23,930 nt of DNA from Chloroflexota bacterium. GTDB taxonomy: Bacteria; Chloroflexota; Anaerolineae; J102. The DNA is taken from assembly GCA_013152695.1 (NCBI GenBank), contig JAADFV010000309.1, forward strand, positions 1-23,930, in the 5' to 3' direction. The translations under genes were made by a program, and so were the position numbers. The notes under the pieces were generated by a model, which was not told where the DNA came from, did no database searches, and saw only the letters and a list, made by a program, of their open reading frames with translations. This document shows, in pieces, positions 1 through 7,373 of this stretch; the stretch's first letter is position 1; the number at the start of each line of letters is the position of its first letter.

Positions 1-2
1 AC

Positions 3-419
3 GCCTATTGGGGGGCGTTTACTGTGGGTTCTGGTGGCGAAGGAGACCGCCCTATTGTCGTAAGCTATGCCACCAGTCCTGTTGCCGAAGTTTACTACAA
101 CGAGCTGGAAACTCCGCCCACCGCCAGTGTCAACACCGCCGGTAATAGCTTCGAGCAAATCGAGTTCGTTGGAATCCTGGCCAAGAGCCCCCATCAACAA
201 GCCGCCCGTCAGCTTGTCGACTTTCTCCTCAGCCCCGCTTTTCAGGAGGATATCCCCCTGCACATGTTCGTCTATCCGGCCAACAGCACCGCTTCCGTAG
301 GCGACCTCTTCCAAAAATGGGCTGAGGTACCAGAATCCCCCGTACAACTCTCTCCCGATGCTATCAGCGCCCATCGTGAGGAGTGGATCGAAGCCTGGAC
401 CGACGTGATGTTAAGGTAG
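3..419 (+). CDS. thiB: Thiamine-type ABC transporter substrate-binding protein, C-terminal part (partial)
   Basis: The frame is open from the left edge, so the start lies outside the window; only about 138 C-terminal residues are visible. The segment reads like the second lobe of periplasmic thiamine-binding proteins: a VVSYATSP motif is followed by a stretch on membership of the terminal helices (ARQLVDFLLSPAFQ) and a late MFVYPANST motif equivalent to the W/FMYP segment near the end of E. coli ThiB. The family binds thiamine or its phosphates outside the membrane and delivers them to the permease. It is followed after about 75 bases by a two-domain permease and then an ATPase, the standard thiBPQ order. 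An Fe(III)-type binding protein of the same superfamily is the main alternative, but the terminal motifs favour ThiB. Confidence 0.8.
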   Translation, partial: AYWGAFTVGSGGEGDRPIVVSYATSPVAEVYYNELETPPTASVNTAGNSFEQIEFVGILAKSPHQQAARQLVDFLLSPAFQEDIPLHMFVYPANSTASVGDLFQKWAEVPESPVQLSPDAISAHREEWIEAWTDVMLR

Positions 420-493
420 CATACGGTATTTTCGAGCCAACGTCGAAAAACACGAGACTACGCCACACCGGAGCACTTCACAATCTCCCTGTC

Positions 494-2237
494 ATGCAGA
501 TCATATCTTCTTTTCGCAACAAAAAGACTGACGCTAAGCCCACTCCCTTTTGGGGGCGGCTTACGGTAGTGCTACTGCGTAGTCTCGTCTGGCCTCGTTC
601 CCCTTCTGTTTCTCGCAGCCTTCTTCTTCTATCCCCTCCTGGCGATTTTCAAGCTCAGCTTCTTTCCGGAAGGCCAATTTGCGGCGGAGGCACTGCGTCC
701 TCTCCTCGAAAAGACCTATTATGCACGAGTTCTCTGGTTTACGACCTGGCAAGCAACGGTTAGCACCCTGGGCGCCCTGTTGCTGGGACTCCCCGCCGCT
801 TACGTCTTTGCCCGTTATCGCTTTCCAGGAAAAACACTTCTGCGCGCCTTTGCTACCCTGCCCTTTGTTATGCCCACGGTCGTGGTGGCTACAGCCTTTA
901 CCGCCCTTTTAGGACGACATGGTCTACTAAACGAAGTTTTACGCAGCCTATTCCACCTCGATACCTCCCCCATCCATTTACAAAACACCATTTGGATCAT
1001 TTTACTGGCCCATATTTTTTACAACACTTCGGTCGTGATCCGAGTGGTTGGTGGATTCTGGACGCATCTCGATCCCCGCCTGGGCGCAGCCGCGGCCGTG
1101 CTGGGTGCAAGCCCTTGGACACGGTTTCGAATGATTACGGTGCCATTGCTGTTGCCGGCGATCACTGCCGCCAGCCTTCTCGTATTCATGTTCAACTTCA
1201 CCTCTTTTGGCGTGATTCTCATTTTGGGTGGCCCCGCATTTGCCACCATCGAAGTGGAGATCTACCGCACGGCAGTTCGCCTGTTCAATCTCCCCGTAGC
1301 AGCGGCACTTTCCTTGGTACAAATGATCTTTACCTTGGGGCTAATGGCCGGCTACACGCGACTTCAGCAACGCATGACCATCCCCTTACAGCTGCGCCCC
1401 AGTGTCGAAACGCAGCGTTCGCCTGCTTCCTGGCCAGAGCGCCTTTTCATTTTTGGCATACTGTCCAGTCTGAGTATTTTTCTCCTTAGCCCCCTCTTAG
1501 CCCTGATCATTCGATCATTCTCCTTGGGGGGATCGTTAACCCTTCGTTACTATCTCGCCTTATTCGTCAATCGTACCGGATCGGTCTTCTTTGTAACACC
1601 GATCATGGCAGTACGGAACTCACTGCTCTTTGCTTTTTCTACCGTAATTTTCTCGCTTATTATTGGCCTTACAAGTGCTTACTTACTCATACAATCGGAC
1701 AAGAAAAACAAACGCCTGGCTTATTTACTCGATCCGCTTTTTATGCTACCACTGGGCACCAGTGCCGTCACCCTGGGGTTTGGCTACATTATTGCCCTCG
1801 ACAAACCCCCTCTAAATTTACGCTCCAGTTTGATCATTCTCCCCATTGCCCACACCTTGATTGCCTTTCCTTTCGTTTTACGCTCTGTTTTACCCATTTT
1901 GCGCGGCATGCACCCCCACTTACGTGAATCAGCGGCTGTCCTGGGCGCCCCGCCCCTCGCCATTCTTCGTCATATCGACCTGCCTCTTCTGTCCCGCGCC
2001 CTGGTGGTGGGTGTCGTCTTTGCCTTTACCGTGAGTATGGGAGAATTTGGTGCTACCTTGCTGGTCAGTCGCCCCCAATTCCCCACCCTTCCTATTGCCA
2101 TCTACCGCTTCCTGGGGCAACCAGGTTTGATCAACTACGGTCAGGCCCTGGCGATGAGTGTCATACTTATGCTTACCACGGCTGTCGGCTTCCTGGGCAT
2201 CGAAAACCTACGTTATGGAGACATCGGTGAATTCTAG
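494..2237 (+). CDS. thiP: Thiamine-type ABC transporter permease, ThiP-like, with a frameshift near base 590
   Basis: This is an inner-membrane permease with two fused binding-protein-dependent transport domains. Each half carries an EAA-type loop that contacts the ATPase: GAAAAVLGASPWTRF in the first half and ESAAVLGAPPLAILR in the second. The downstream frame is open from 570, but its first usable start codon is TTG at 780, which would remove the first transmembrane helix. An ATG at 494 in another frame encodes a normal N-terminus (MQIISSFRNKK... ending RLTVVLLRSLV). Switching frame near 590 joins it to GLVPLLFLAAFFFYPLLAIF, the expected first membrane helix. The corrected protein is about 580 residues, similar to two-domain ThiP/FbpB-type permeases. 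So one base is extra, or two are missing, near 590. This is either a sequence error or a real mutation. The 3' end overlaps the ATPase gene by 23 bases. Confidence 0.8.
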
Positions 2238-3384
2238 CTCGACGAACTCTAGCCCGTCCCCCTTCCTGCTTGCCGAACAACTCACAAAATCCTTTGCGCA
2301 GACACCGGTGCTCAGAGGCGTTGATTTGACCATCCATACCGGCGAAATCGTATGCTTGCTAGGGCCCAGCGGCTGCGGAAAAACAACCCTGTTGCGCGTC
2401 ATTGCCGGTTTAGAGATGCCTGATACGGGAAGAGTCGTGTGTGAAGGAGTCGATATCACTTCTGTACCCGCACATCGCCGGGAATTTGGCCTCATGTTTC
2501 AAGACTACGCTCTCTTTCCGCACATGAGTGTCTTCGACAACATCGCCTTTGGCTTACGCATGCACCATTGGCCCCGGCCACAAATCGAGCAGCGAATTCA
2601 GGAACTCTTAGACTTGGTCAATCTTTCGGGATATGCCGAGAGAAAGGTGCATGAGCTAAGCGGAGGAGAACAGCAACGAGTGGCCCTGGCTCGCAGTTTG
2701 GCCCCCCAGCCGCGGCTACTGATGTTGGATGAACCAATGGGTTCACTTGACAGGGTATTACGTGACAGGCTTCTGGATGAACTACGGGAGGTGTTAGGAC
2801 GCCTGCAGCAGACGGCCTTGTATGTGACACATGATCAGTGGGAAGCCTTTGCCGTGGCCGATCGAATAGTGTTGATGAATGAAGGCGTCGTAGAGCAAGG
2901 GGGAACACCGGATGAGCTCTATAGACAGCCGGCTTCGTTATTTGCTGCACGCTTTCTTGGTTTCCGCAACGAGTTCCCCGCCCGCGTTTTGGCTGTTACC
3001 CCAAACCCTATCCTGGAAACTCCTCTGGGCAAACTCTACCCCCTGCGCATACCTGAAGGTACCCGCCCCGGGGAGAAAGTCGTCGTGGTCGTTCGCCCCG
3101 AAGTTGCGCAAGTGCACAGCCACGAGATATCTGCGCCCAATCTTGTGTCGCTGCGTTTTGCCTCGCTTTCCTTCCGCGGCGCCCAATGCTTGTGGCGCCT
3201 ACGCCCTCCCCAACACCCCAATATTCTTCTTGAATTTCACTTGCCGCCTCAGTCCTTCCGCCCTCACCCCGGCGATATGATCTCCCTAACCTTACAGCCG
3301 GATGGTATTCTTGTTTTTGCCGGCAGCCCTACAGAGGATGCTGGGGGGAAAAGAGTGAGAAAAGATACCCCAGAAGGCAGATAA
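2215..3384 (+). CDS. thiQ: Thiamine-type ABC transporter ATP-binding protein, ThiQ/PotA-like
   Basis: This is the cytoplasmic ATPase of the importer. From the ATG at 2215 the protein has 389 residues. It has Walker A GPSGCGKTT (about residues 50-58), Q-loop FQDYALFP, signature LSGGEQQRVALARS, Walker B LLMLDEP, D-loop GSLD and the switch histidine in YVTHD. The C-terminal third is an extra regulatory domain of the TOBE/MOI type, as in PotA/FbpC/MalK-like ATPases; E. coli ThiQ is much shorter and lacks it. The start at 2215 is chosen because the earlier in-frame start at 2158 lies deep inside the permease and adds residues unlike the family. The 23-base overlap with the permease implies translational coupling. 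No clear Shine-Dalgarno sequence is visible. Substrate specificity is inferred from the neighbouring binding protein. Confidence 0.85.
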   Translation: METSVNSSSTNSSPSPFLLAEQLTKSFAQTPVLRGVDLTIHTGEIVCLLGPSGCGKTTLLRVIAGLEMPDTGRVVCEGVDITSVPAHRREFGLMFQDYALFPHMSVFDNIAFGLRMHHWPRPQIEQRIQELLDLVNLSGYAERKVHELSGGEQQRVALARSLAPQPRLLMLDEPMGSLDRVLRDRLLDELREVLGRLQQTALYVTHDQWEAFAVADRIVLMNEGVVEQGGTPDELYRQPASLFAARFLGFRNEFPARVLAVTPNPILETPLGKLYPLRIPEGTRPGEKVVVVVRPEVAQVHSHEISAPNLVSLRFASLSFRGAQCLWRLRPPQHPNILLEFHLPPQSFRPHPGDMISLTLQPDGILVFAGSPTEDAGGKRVRKDTPEGR

Positions 3385-3488
3385 GCCCTTATCGACAAAA
3401 CAAACGTAGAAAATCTTGTGGTTTTCCCCTCGCACACACGGCTAAAACCTGCCATCTCACCAGATTTATGATTATGCGAAACAACGAA

Positions 3489-3518
3489 AACGCACGCTAA
3501 CGCACGTTAATGCACTTT
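3489..3518. repeat. Three tandem 10-bp units at a convergent gene junction
   Basis: Three adjacent decamers, AACGCACGCT, AACGCACGTT and AATGCACTTT, run across the stop codon of the phosphoesterase gene, so the last units are coding on the minus strand. They lie in the 122-base convergent spacer between the ATPase and phosphoesterase genes. That spacer otherwise shows no convincing terminator. Confidence 0.5.
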
Positions 3519-4475
3519 TTCGTATAGCGGGTCTCGTTGTTTGACATATTGATCACGCCCCGTACTGGCAATATAAGCATCGAAGGCGTCTCTCATACGA
3601 AATTGACCGGGCATTTCATGGTTTTTAACCCAATGAAAAAACATCGGTATCTCTCGCTCCGCTGTGACAATCTCCCAGTAGAAAAGAAGGCTGATAACAC
3701 CGCCCTGCTCCAACATACCGCTGGTATAAAATGATTCGAGCACAGGACGACGATCATAAGCCACACGCTGATGCTTGGCCTGCCATCCGCCCCAGACCGT
3801 TTCCTCATCGGTGCTTTCCAGAAGTACAAATTGAGCGCGGACATCACCGTTGAGAGGCATACCCACACTGCCAGAATTGATGATGTGCCATTGCTGGGGC
3901 CGTGCAGATGCGGGTGGAGGATAAGTGTAGGGGTTAGTGAAGAGGGTGGGGCTGGTAGACTCTGGCGCCCGGATGAACCAATCAAGCTGCACATGCGTAT
4001 GTGCACTCACAAGTGTTTCCTGAGGAACTTCAGCCGCAAAGCGCAAAATCTCATCGTGGGGCTGGTCCTCGTAGAAACCCCAACGATGGTGGCCGGGAAC
4101 CCCGTGGGCAACGCGCAAAGGTTGGGTACCAGGATAATAGAGAGTCAGATCATCAGGCAGCTCCGCCAGATACCGCCCGTGCTCAGGCGTTAGATTTTCA
4201 ACCAGCCAGTGGAGCTGCCCCCAGCGTTCTGGATCAGTGCTATCAGGAACATCGCGATCTGTGCCATAATTCAGATAATAAAACTCATGATTACCCCGTG
4301 TAACCAACCAGTTTTGATGACGTATCCTCTCAACGACAGCATTGCTGTTGGGCACAGCATTGATGATATCGCCATTGATAATGACCTTGTCGGGTTGCAG
4401 GCGCTCGAGTGCGGCAATGACGGCCTCGAGGGCGTGGATATTGCCATGAATATCGGCCAAAACTGCTAGCTGCAT
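3507..4475 (-). CDS. Calcineurin-like metallophosphoesterase (YfcE/MJ0936-like)
   Basis: This 322-residue protein has the dinuclear-metal phosphoesterase signature in order: DIHGN at residues 8-12, GD at 35-36, GNHE at 61-64, a later GVPGHH segment, AHTHVQ, and a terminal SGSVGMP motif. These supply the metal-binding Asp, His and Asn residues. The family includes cytoplasmic phosphodiesterases and nucleotide phosphatases, and the sequence does not reveal the substrate. It is longer than minimal YfcE proteins (about 180 residues) because of an extended C-terminal region. The gene begins 33 bases beyond a strong hairpin that ends the CBM48 gene, so it is transcribed by read-through or from a promoter I could not see. 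It converges on the ABC transporter operon. Confidence 0.85.
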   Translation of the reverse strand: MQLAVLADIHGNIHALEAVIAALERLQPDKVIINGDIINAVPNSNAVVERIRHQNWLVTRGNHEFYYLNYGTDRDVPDSTDPERWGQLHWLVENLTPEHGRYLAELPDDLTLYYPGTQPLRVAHGVPGHHRWGFYEDQPHDEILRFAAEVPQETLVSAHTHVQLDWFIRAPESTSPTLFTNPYTYPPPASARPQQWHIINSGSVGMPLNGDVRAQFVLLESTDEETVWGGWQAKHQRVAYDRRPVLESFYTSGMLEQGGVISLLFYWEIVTAEREIPMFFHWVKNHEMPGQFRMRDAFDAYIASTGRDQYVKQRDPLYEKVH

Positions 4476-4508
4476 AACTTCTACGAGAGATCAGGAGCGT
4501 GAAAACTG

Positions 4509-4533
4509 AACGCCCCACGATGTGTGGGGCGTT
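4509..4533 (-). terminator. Hairpin terminator after the CBM48 gene
   Basis: A perfect 10-bp stem (AACGCCCCAC at 4509-4518 with GTGGGGCGTT at 4524-4533) closes a 5-base loop, 25 bases beyond the stop codon of the minus-strand CBM48 gene. The minus strand continues into a TTTT-containing stretch. On the plus strand the hairpin is followed by TGCGATTTT, so weak bidirectional action is possible. Confidence 0.7.
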
Positions 4534-4557
4534 TGCGATTTTAGTACGACAACGATC

Positions 4558-4845
4558 TTAGCAATCGACGACTGAGTTATCTTCTCCCAGACCATTGGGG
4601 ATGTAGCGGTCGGCCGCCCGGTCATTTTCCCAGGCACCGTCGATACGATAACGAAATTGATAACTTCGCCCAGGCCGTAACTCAAGATCGATCTTGAAAT
4701 CACCACTTTTCAGTCGCTTAAGGGGTTGTGGCTGCCAGTTATTAAATTCGCCAGCTATTTCTGCCTTCTGCGCTTTTTTGGCAAAATCAACGCGGAATGT
4801 GACTTTGGTCGCTTGCCGACTCTTAAGATATTTTTTGGTAATCAT
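4558..4845 (-). CDS. Stand-alone glycogen-binding (CBM48/isoamylase N-terminal) domain protein
   Basis: This 95-residue protein consists almost entirely of an early-set beta-sandwich of the isoamylase N-terminal / AMPK-beta type. It has VTFRVDF, then AEIAGEFNNWQPQPLKR, a FKIDLELRPGRSYQFRYRIDG stretch, and a final NGLGEDNSVV segment. Such single-domain proteins bind alpha-glucan or act as protein-interaction modules, and no catalytic domain is attached. A GGAG Shine-Dalgarno lies 6 bases before the ATG, and a good sigma-70-type promoter lies upstream. The gene is probably monocistronic, given the strong hairpin after it. Binding to glycogen is inferred from the family, not proven for this protein. 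Confidence 0.85.
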   Translation of the reverse strand: MITKKYLKSRQATKVTFRVDFAKKAQKAEIAGEFNNWQPQPLKRLKSGDFKIDLELRPGRSYQFRYRIDGAWENDRAADRYIPNGLGEDNSVVDC

Positions 4846-4907
4846 GTGTGACTCCGTGAATGTGTTTTACAGCGTGGTTCCTCATAACTGGCCGTAAGCA
4901 GGGTGTG

Positions 4908-4936
4908 ATCCTACGGTAAGGCTGTTGTTTTGTCAA
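4908..4936 (-). promoter_or_regulatory. Sigma-70-type promoter for the CBM48 gene
   Basis: On the minus strand a perfect -35 TTGACA (4931-4936) and a -10 TAGGAT (4908-4913) are separated by 17 bases. They stand about 62 bases before the start codon at 4845. Confidence 0.6.
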
Positions 4937-4960
4937 AATCTATCCGTCAACAAACCTGCC

Positions 4961-6190
4961 TCAATGAAGGGCCTCAATCAATCGTTCTGCTTCATCGGCA
5001 TTGATGATGCCCTTTTCCAACATCCTTAGAATCATGTGCAATTCTTCATCGGGAGGGGAAGCACCACGACTACTCTGCTTTTGTAGAGACTCTGATTCCT
5101 CCAGGGTAGTAATGATGTCACGAACCACATCACGGACGGATAAGGAACCGGTTTCGGCAGGAGGACTCTTTTGTACTTTTTCACCGGCCTCGCCCAGAGC
5201 CTGTTGGATATCTCCCTGCACTTCCTTTAATGTTTTTTTCAATTCGGCATTGATCACCGCCTGCCGATGTTGCCGCCAGCGACGAGGACTGTTGAGAATA
5301 ACATCGCTCCCCGCAACAATATTTAGATCCGCAGCCAATTCGGCGTCCCCAAGCTGAGCCGTCACCAGTCCCCCTTTTTCAGTTTCAACACGGAGGTCTT
5401 TGCCGGCGTAGACTTCTCCCGAAGCACGAACTGCGATCCTAACATCGCCACTCACCCTCACCGCAACCGCCCCCGCGGCATTGATCCAATACTTGCCATT
5501 TCTTTGTAACGGCCCTTTGAGTTGGACATTACCCAAGACCTCGGTTGCAGCCAAGGTCGCGCCGGGTGATATGACTTCGAGATCTCCGCCGATTCGTTTT
5601 ATTGCAATCGAGTCTTTGACACTGTTGATCTTGACATCCCCAGACACTTCTTTGATTTGGACGGTGGTTGCATGAGCAATGGCAAAATCTCCATGGATGA
5701 CGGCCATCTGCACCTCGCCAATATTCGACAAACTAACATCACCGCGCACATTGTCTGTGCGTAAGACCGAAACATCTGAGGCGACGAGGTCTTGTCTGAC
5801 ATCATGCAAGGTAGCAAAATTGACAATTTTCCGTAACGCCGCCGCACCACTGATATCCCCGTTGACACGTAAGGATGTTAATTCACTGGCGACAAGGTCG
5901 CCCCGACAATCATCGAGTGCGGCATGGGCTACCTGTTGGATGACAACATCGGCAGCAGCACCATCAACAAGAAGAGAAATAGTGGAAGGAACCTGGAGGG
6001 TCATGGGGCCGGAAATTCGGACATGAGTCTCAGCGTCCAATGTCTCAATAGGGTGAACACTGGCTCCTTCAGGGATGGTGGGCGCCGTAACTTCCGCTTC
6101 AGTTCGGTTCGGATCGCCATGAACAATGAGATCGTTTCCGTGAGGATGAACATAGAGTAAACCCACTGGGGTGAATTTGAATTTTTTCAT
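4961..6190 (-). CDS. Repeat-rich DUF4097/adhesin-like protein with C-terminal SHOCT-like helix pair
   Basis: This is a 409-residue protein with no signal peptide or membrane segment. Residues about 60-300 contain many short units of the kind 'VxGDVxIxxVxxxVxIxxIxGD' (for example NVRGDVSLSNIG, EVSGDVKINSV, RIGGDLEVIS), suggesting a beta-helix-like repeat as in DUF4097 proteins. A charged linker (about 300-370) leads to a terminal EELHMILRMLEKGIINADEA segment resembling the SHOCT/helical motifs used for oligomerisation. The gene begins 46 bases after the DUF2089 gene, with a GGAG Shine-Dalgarno, so the two form an operon. A near-identical style of C-terminal motif occurs in the DUF2089 protein. 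Function is not known; a role in envelope stress sensing or scaffolding is only a guess. Confidence 0.7.
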   Translation of the reverse strand: MKKFKFTPVGLLYVHPHGNDLIVHGDPNRTEAEVTAPTIPEGASVHPIETLDAETHVRISGPMTLQVPSTISLLVDGAAADVVIQQVAHAALDDCRGDLVASELTSLRVNGDISGAAALRKIVNFATLHDVRQDLVASDVSVLRTDNVRGDVSLSNIGEVQMAVIHGDFAIAHATTVQIKEVSGDVKINSVKDSIAIKRIGGDLEVISPGATLAATEVLGNVQLKGPLQRNGKYWINAAGAVAVRVSGDVRIAVRASGEVYAGKDLRVETEKGGLVTAQLGDAELAADLNIVAGSDVILNSPRRWRQHRQAVINAELKKTLKEVQGDIQQALGEAGEKVQKSPPAETGSLSVRDVVRDIITTLEESESLQKQSSRGASPPDEELHMILRMLEKGIINADEAERLIEALH

Positions 6191-6236
6191 GCTAAGAGCT
6201 CCATTTGTGCCTGGCTATGTCATCAATTCGTAGGGG

Positions 6237-6650
6237 CTAAAGTGCTTGTAAAAGCTTTGCCGCCTCCGCCGCTGTAATTTCCCCGGCTGCAAGGTTGTCG
6301 AGAATTTGGCGTCTGCTTAAGGGCGTTGCCGTATCAGGACTCCCCGTTGGCCCGCCAAGGATAGCGATAATATCATTGAGCCGTGATCTCAGGGTGGGAT
6401 ATGAGAGACCGACCTCATCCTGAAGCCGGTTCAGCTTGCCCTCGCAAAGAATAAAGGATTCAAGCAGCTTAAGTTGTTCAGAGGATAACTGGGCGAAGCG
6501 TGTAAGGATGGGTAGTTTGTCCGCATCTGCCTCAAACCCTTTACCAGGAAACCACCTTCCTTGAAAATGTGTATCACACTGCCTGCAAGCCAACGAGAGG
6601 ACAAGAAGGTCACCACCACAGAAGGGGCACGTTTTGGGAAGTTCTTTCAT
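6237..6650 (-). CDS. DUF2089-family zinc-ribbon, helix-turn-helix-like regulator
   Basis: From the ATG at 6650 the protein has 137 residues. The N-terminus is a zinc ribbon (CPFCGG ... CRQCDTHFQG). The middle part (FAQLSSEQLKLLESFILCEGKLNRLQDEVGLSYPTLRSRLNDI) reads like a helix-turn-helix; this is the classic DUF2089 layout. The C-terminus (ILDNLAAGEITAAEAAKLL) matches in style the C-terminal motif of the next gene's product. The longer in-frame start at 6719 is rejected because a consensus promoter at 6691-6719 overlaps it. Being first in the operon, it probably regulates this unit, although the family has little experimental characterisation. Confidence 0.82.
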   Translation of the reverse strand: MKELPKTCPFCGGDLLVLSLACRQCDTHFQGRWFPGKGFEADADKLPILTRFAQLSSEQLKLLESFILCEGKLNRLQDEVGLSYPTLRSRLNDIIAILGGPTGSPDTATPLSRRQILDNLAAGEITAAEAAKLLQAL

Positions 6651-6690
6651 AATTTTCGGTGTCCTGTATACCAGTTGAAGTGTTTTCAGT

Positions 6691-6719
6691 AATATACGCC
6701 AAGATATGCAAAAAGTCAA
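6691..6719 (-). promoter_or_regulatory. Sigma-70-type promoter for the DUF2089 operon
   Basis: On the minus strand, TTGACT (6714-6719) and TATATT (6691-6696) are separated by exactly 17 bases, placing transcription start near 6684, about 34 bases before the ATG at 6650. Its position sets the start of the DUF2089 gene. Confidence 0.65.
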
Positions 6720-6991
6720 TAGCTGAATTTGATATTATTTAAGATGATTCAATTATTTCTTATGTCTTCTATTTACTGATTTATCTTTTTCAAAAGTCTA
6801 AAATACGCCGTAATCCTCAAAGTCACGGTCAGTTTAAGGGATAGTAGCACAGGTCAATCTCGGTGTGTGTGTTGTTGGATATACGAATGAGTTAAATATT
6901 GAGTTTATTATATCTAATATAAATAGACGTCGTAGTAGTCTCTGGGGATATGTGGAAAAGAAGAAATTAGCGATGTTGTGTCTACCATATT

Positions 6992-7018
6992 TAGGGGCGC
7001 AATTTTGAGTGACCCCTA
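6992..7018. repeat. Palindromic repeat, copy 1 (imperfect)
   Basis: TAGGGG (6992-6997) and CCCCTA (7013-7018) form a stem. The left arm TTAGGGGCGC (6991-7000) is identical to that of copy 2, 129 bases away, and both are followed by a TT.TxGAG-like loop. Confidence 0.5.
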
Positions 7019-7120
7019 GGACTGGGCGAATGCCAGGGGGAGAATTACGGGGAATGTTTTTGCAGAAAAATCCCCCTTTTCCCCAGGCGTGGATGTGTGT
7101 GAACTTGCCAATCCTGGGAT

Positions 7121-7147
7121 TAGGGGCGCGTTCTCGAGGCGCCCCTA
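7121..7147. repeat. Palindromic repeat, copy 2 (perfect 9-bp stem)
   Basis: TAGGGGCGC (7121-7129) pairs perfectly with GCGCCCCTA (7139-7147) around a 9-base loop. It has the same left arm as copy 1. No poly-T tract follows on either strand, so a plain terminator is unlikely. Confidence 0.55.
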
Positions 7148-7373
7148 GATGTAGTGTTTCTGAGGGAAAGTCCTCTCTTAAACAGGCGTTTCTCTTTTCC
7201 CAAGCTTTTCCCTAGGAAAAATGAATTTTTCCAAAGGTCGTTAGCATGTTTTACTAACAGGTTCCACAGGGTTTTCCACAGAAGGGGGTATGTGGGGTAA
7301 GATAAGGATATGTCCTGTAGTCTCTATCTGTGGATAGCGTCTACGCTCAGCCCCCCGCAATGAGGTGAAAGAG

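Larger units (their letters stand above)
6720..7373. other. Gene-free intergenic region with AT-rich tracts, DnaA-box-like sites and palindromes
   Basis: These roughly 650 bases separate divergent genes. They contain AT-rich stretches (6720-6790 and 6890-6930). Three 9-mers match or nearly match the DnaA box: TGTGGAAAA at 6951-6959 and TTTTCCACA at 7272-7280 are both perfect TTWTNCACA matches, and TGTGGATAG at 7329-7337 has one mismatch. Weaker sites lie at 7260-7268 and 7291-7299. Two copies of a palindrome occur at 6992-7018 and 7121-7147. No convincing protein-coding frame is present. The combination resembles a replication origin, but dnaA, dnaN and similar neighbours are absent, so the origin reading is only a hypothesis. 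Confidence 0.35.

Noticed and set aside
7009..7215. 68-residue open frame in the large intergenic region
   Set aside because: It runs through a palindrome and poly-C/poly-A tracts, has no ribosome-binding site and no recognisable protein pattern.
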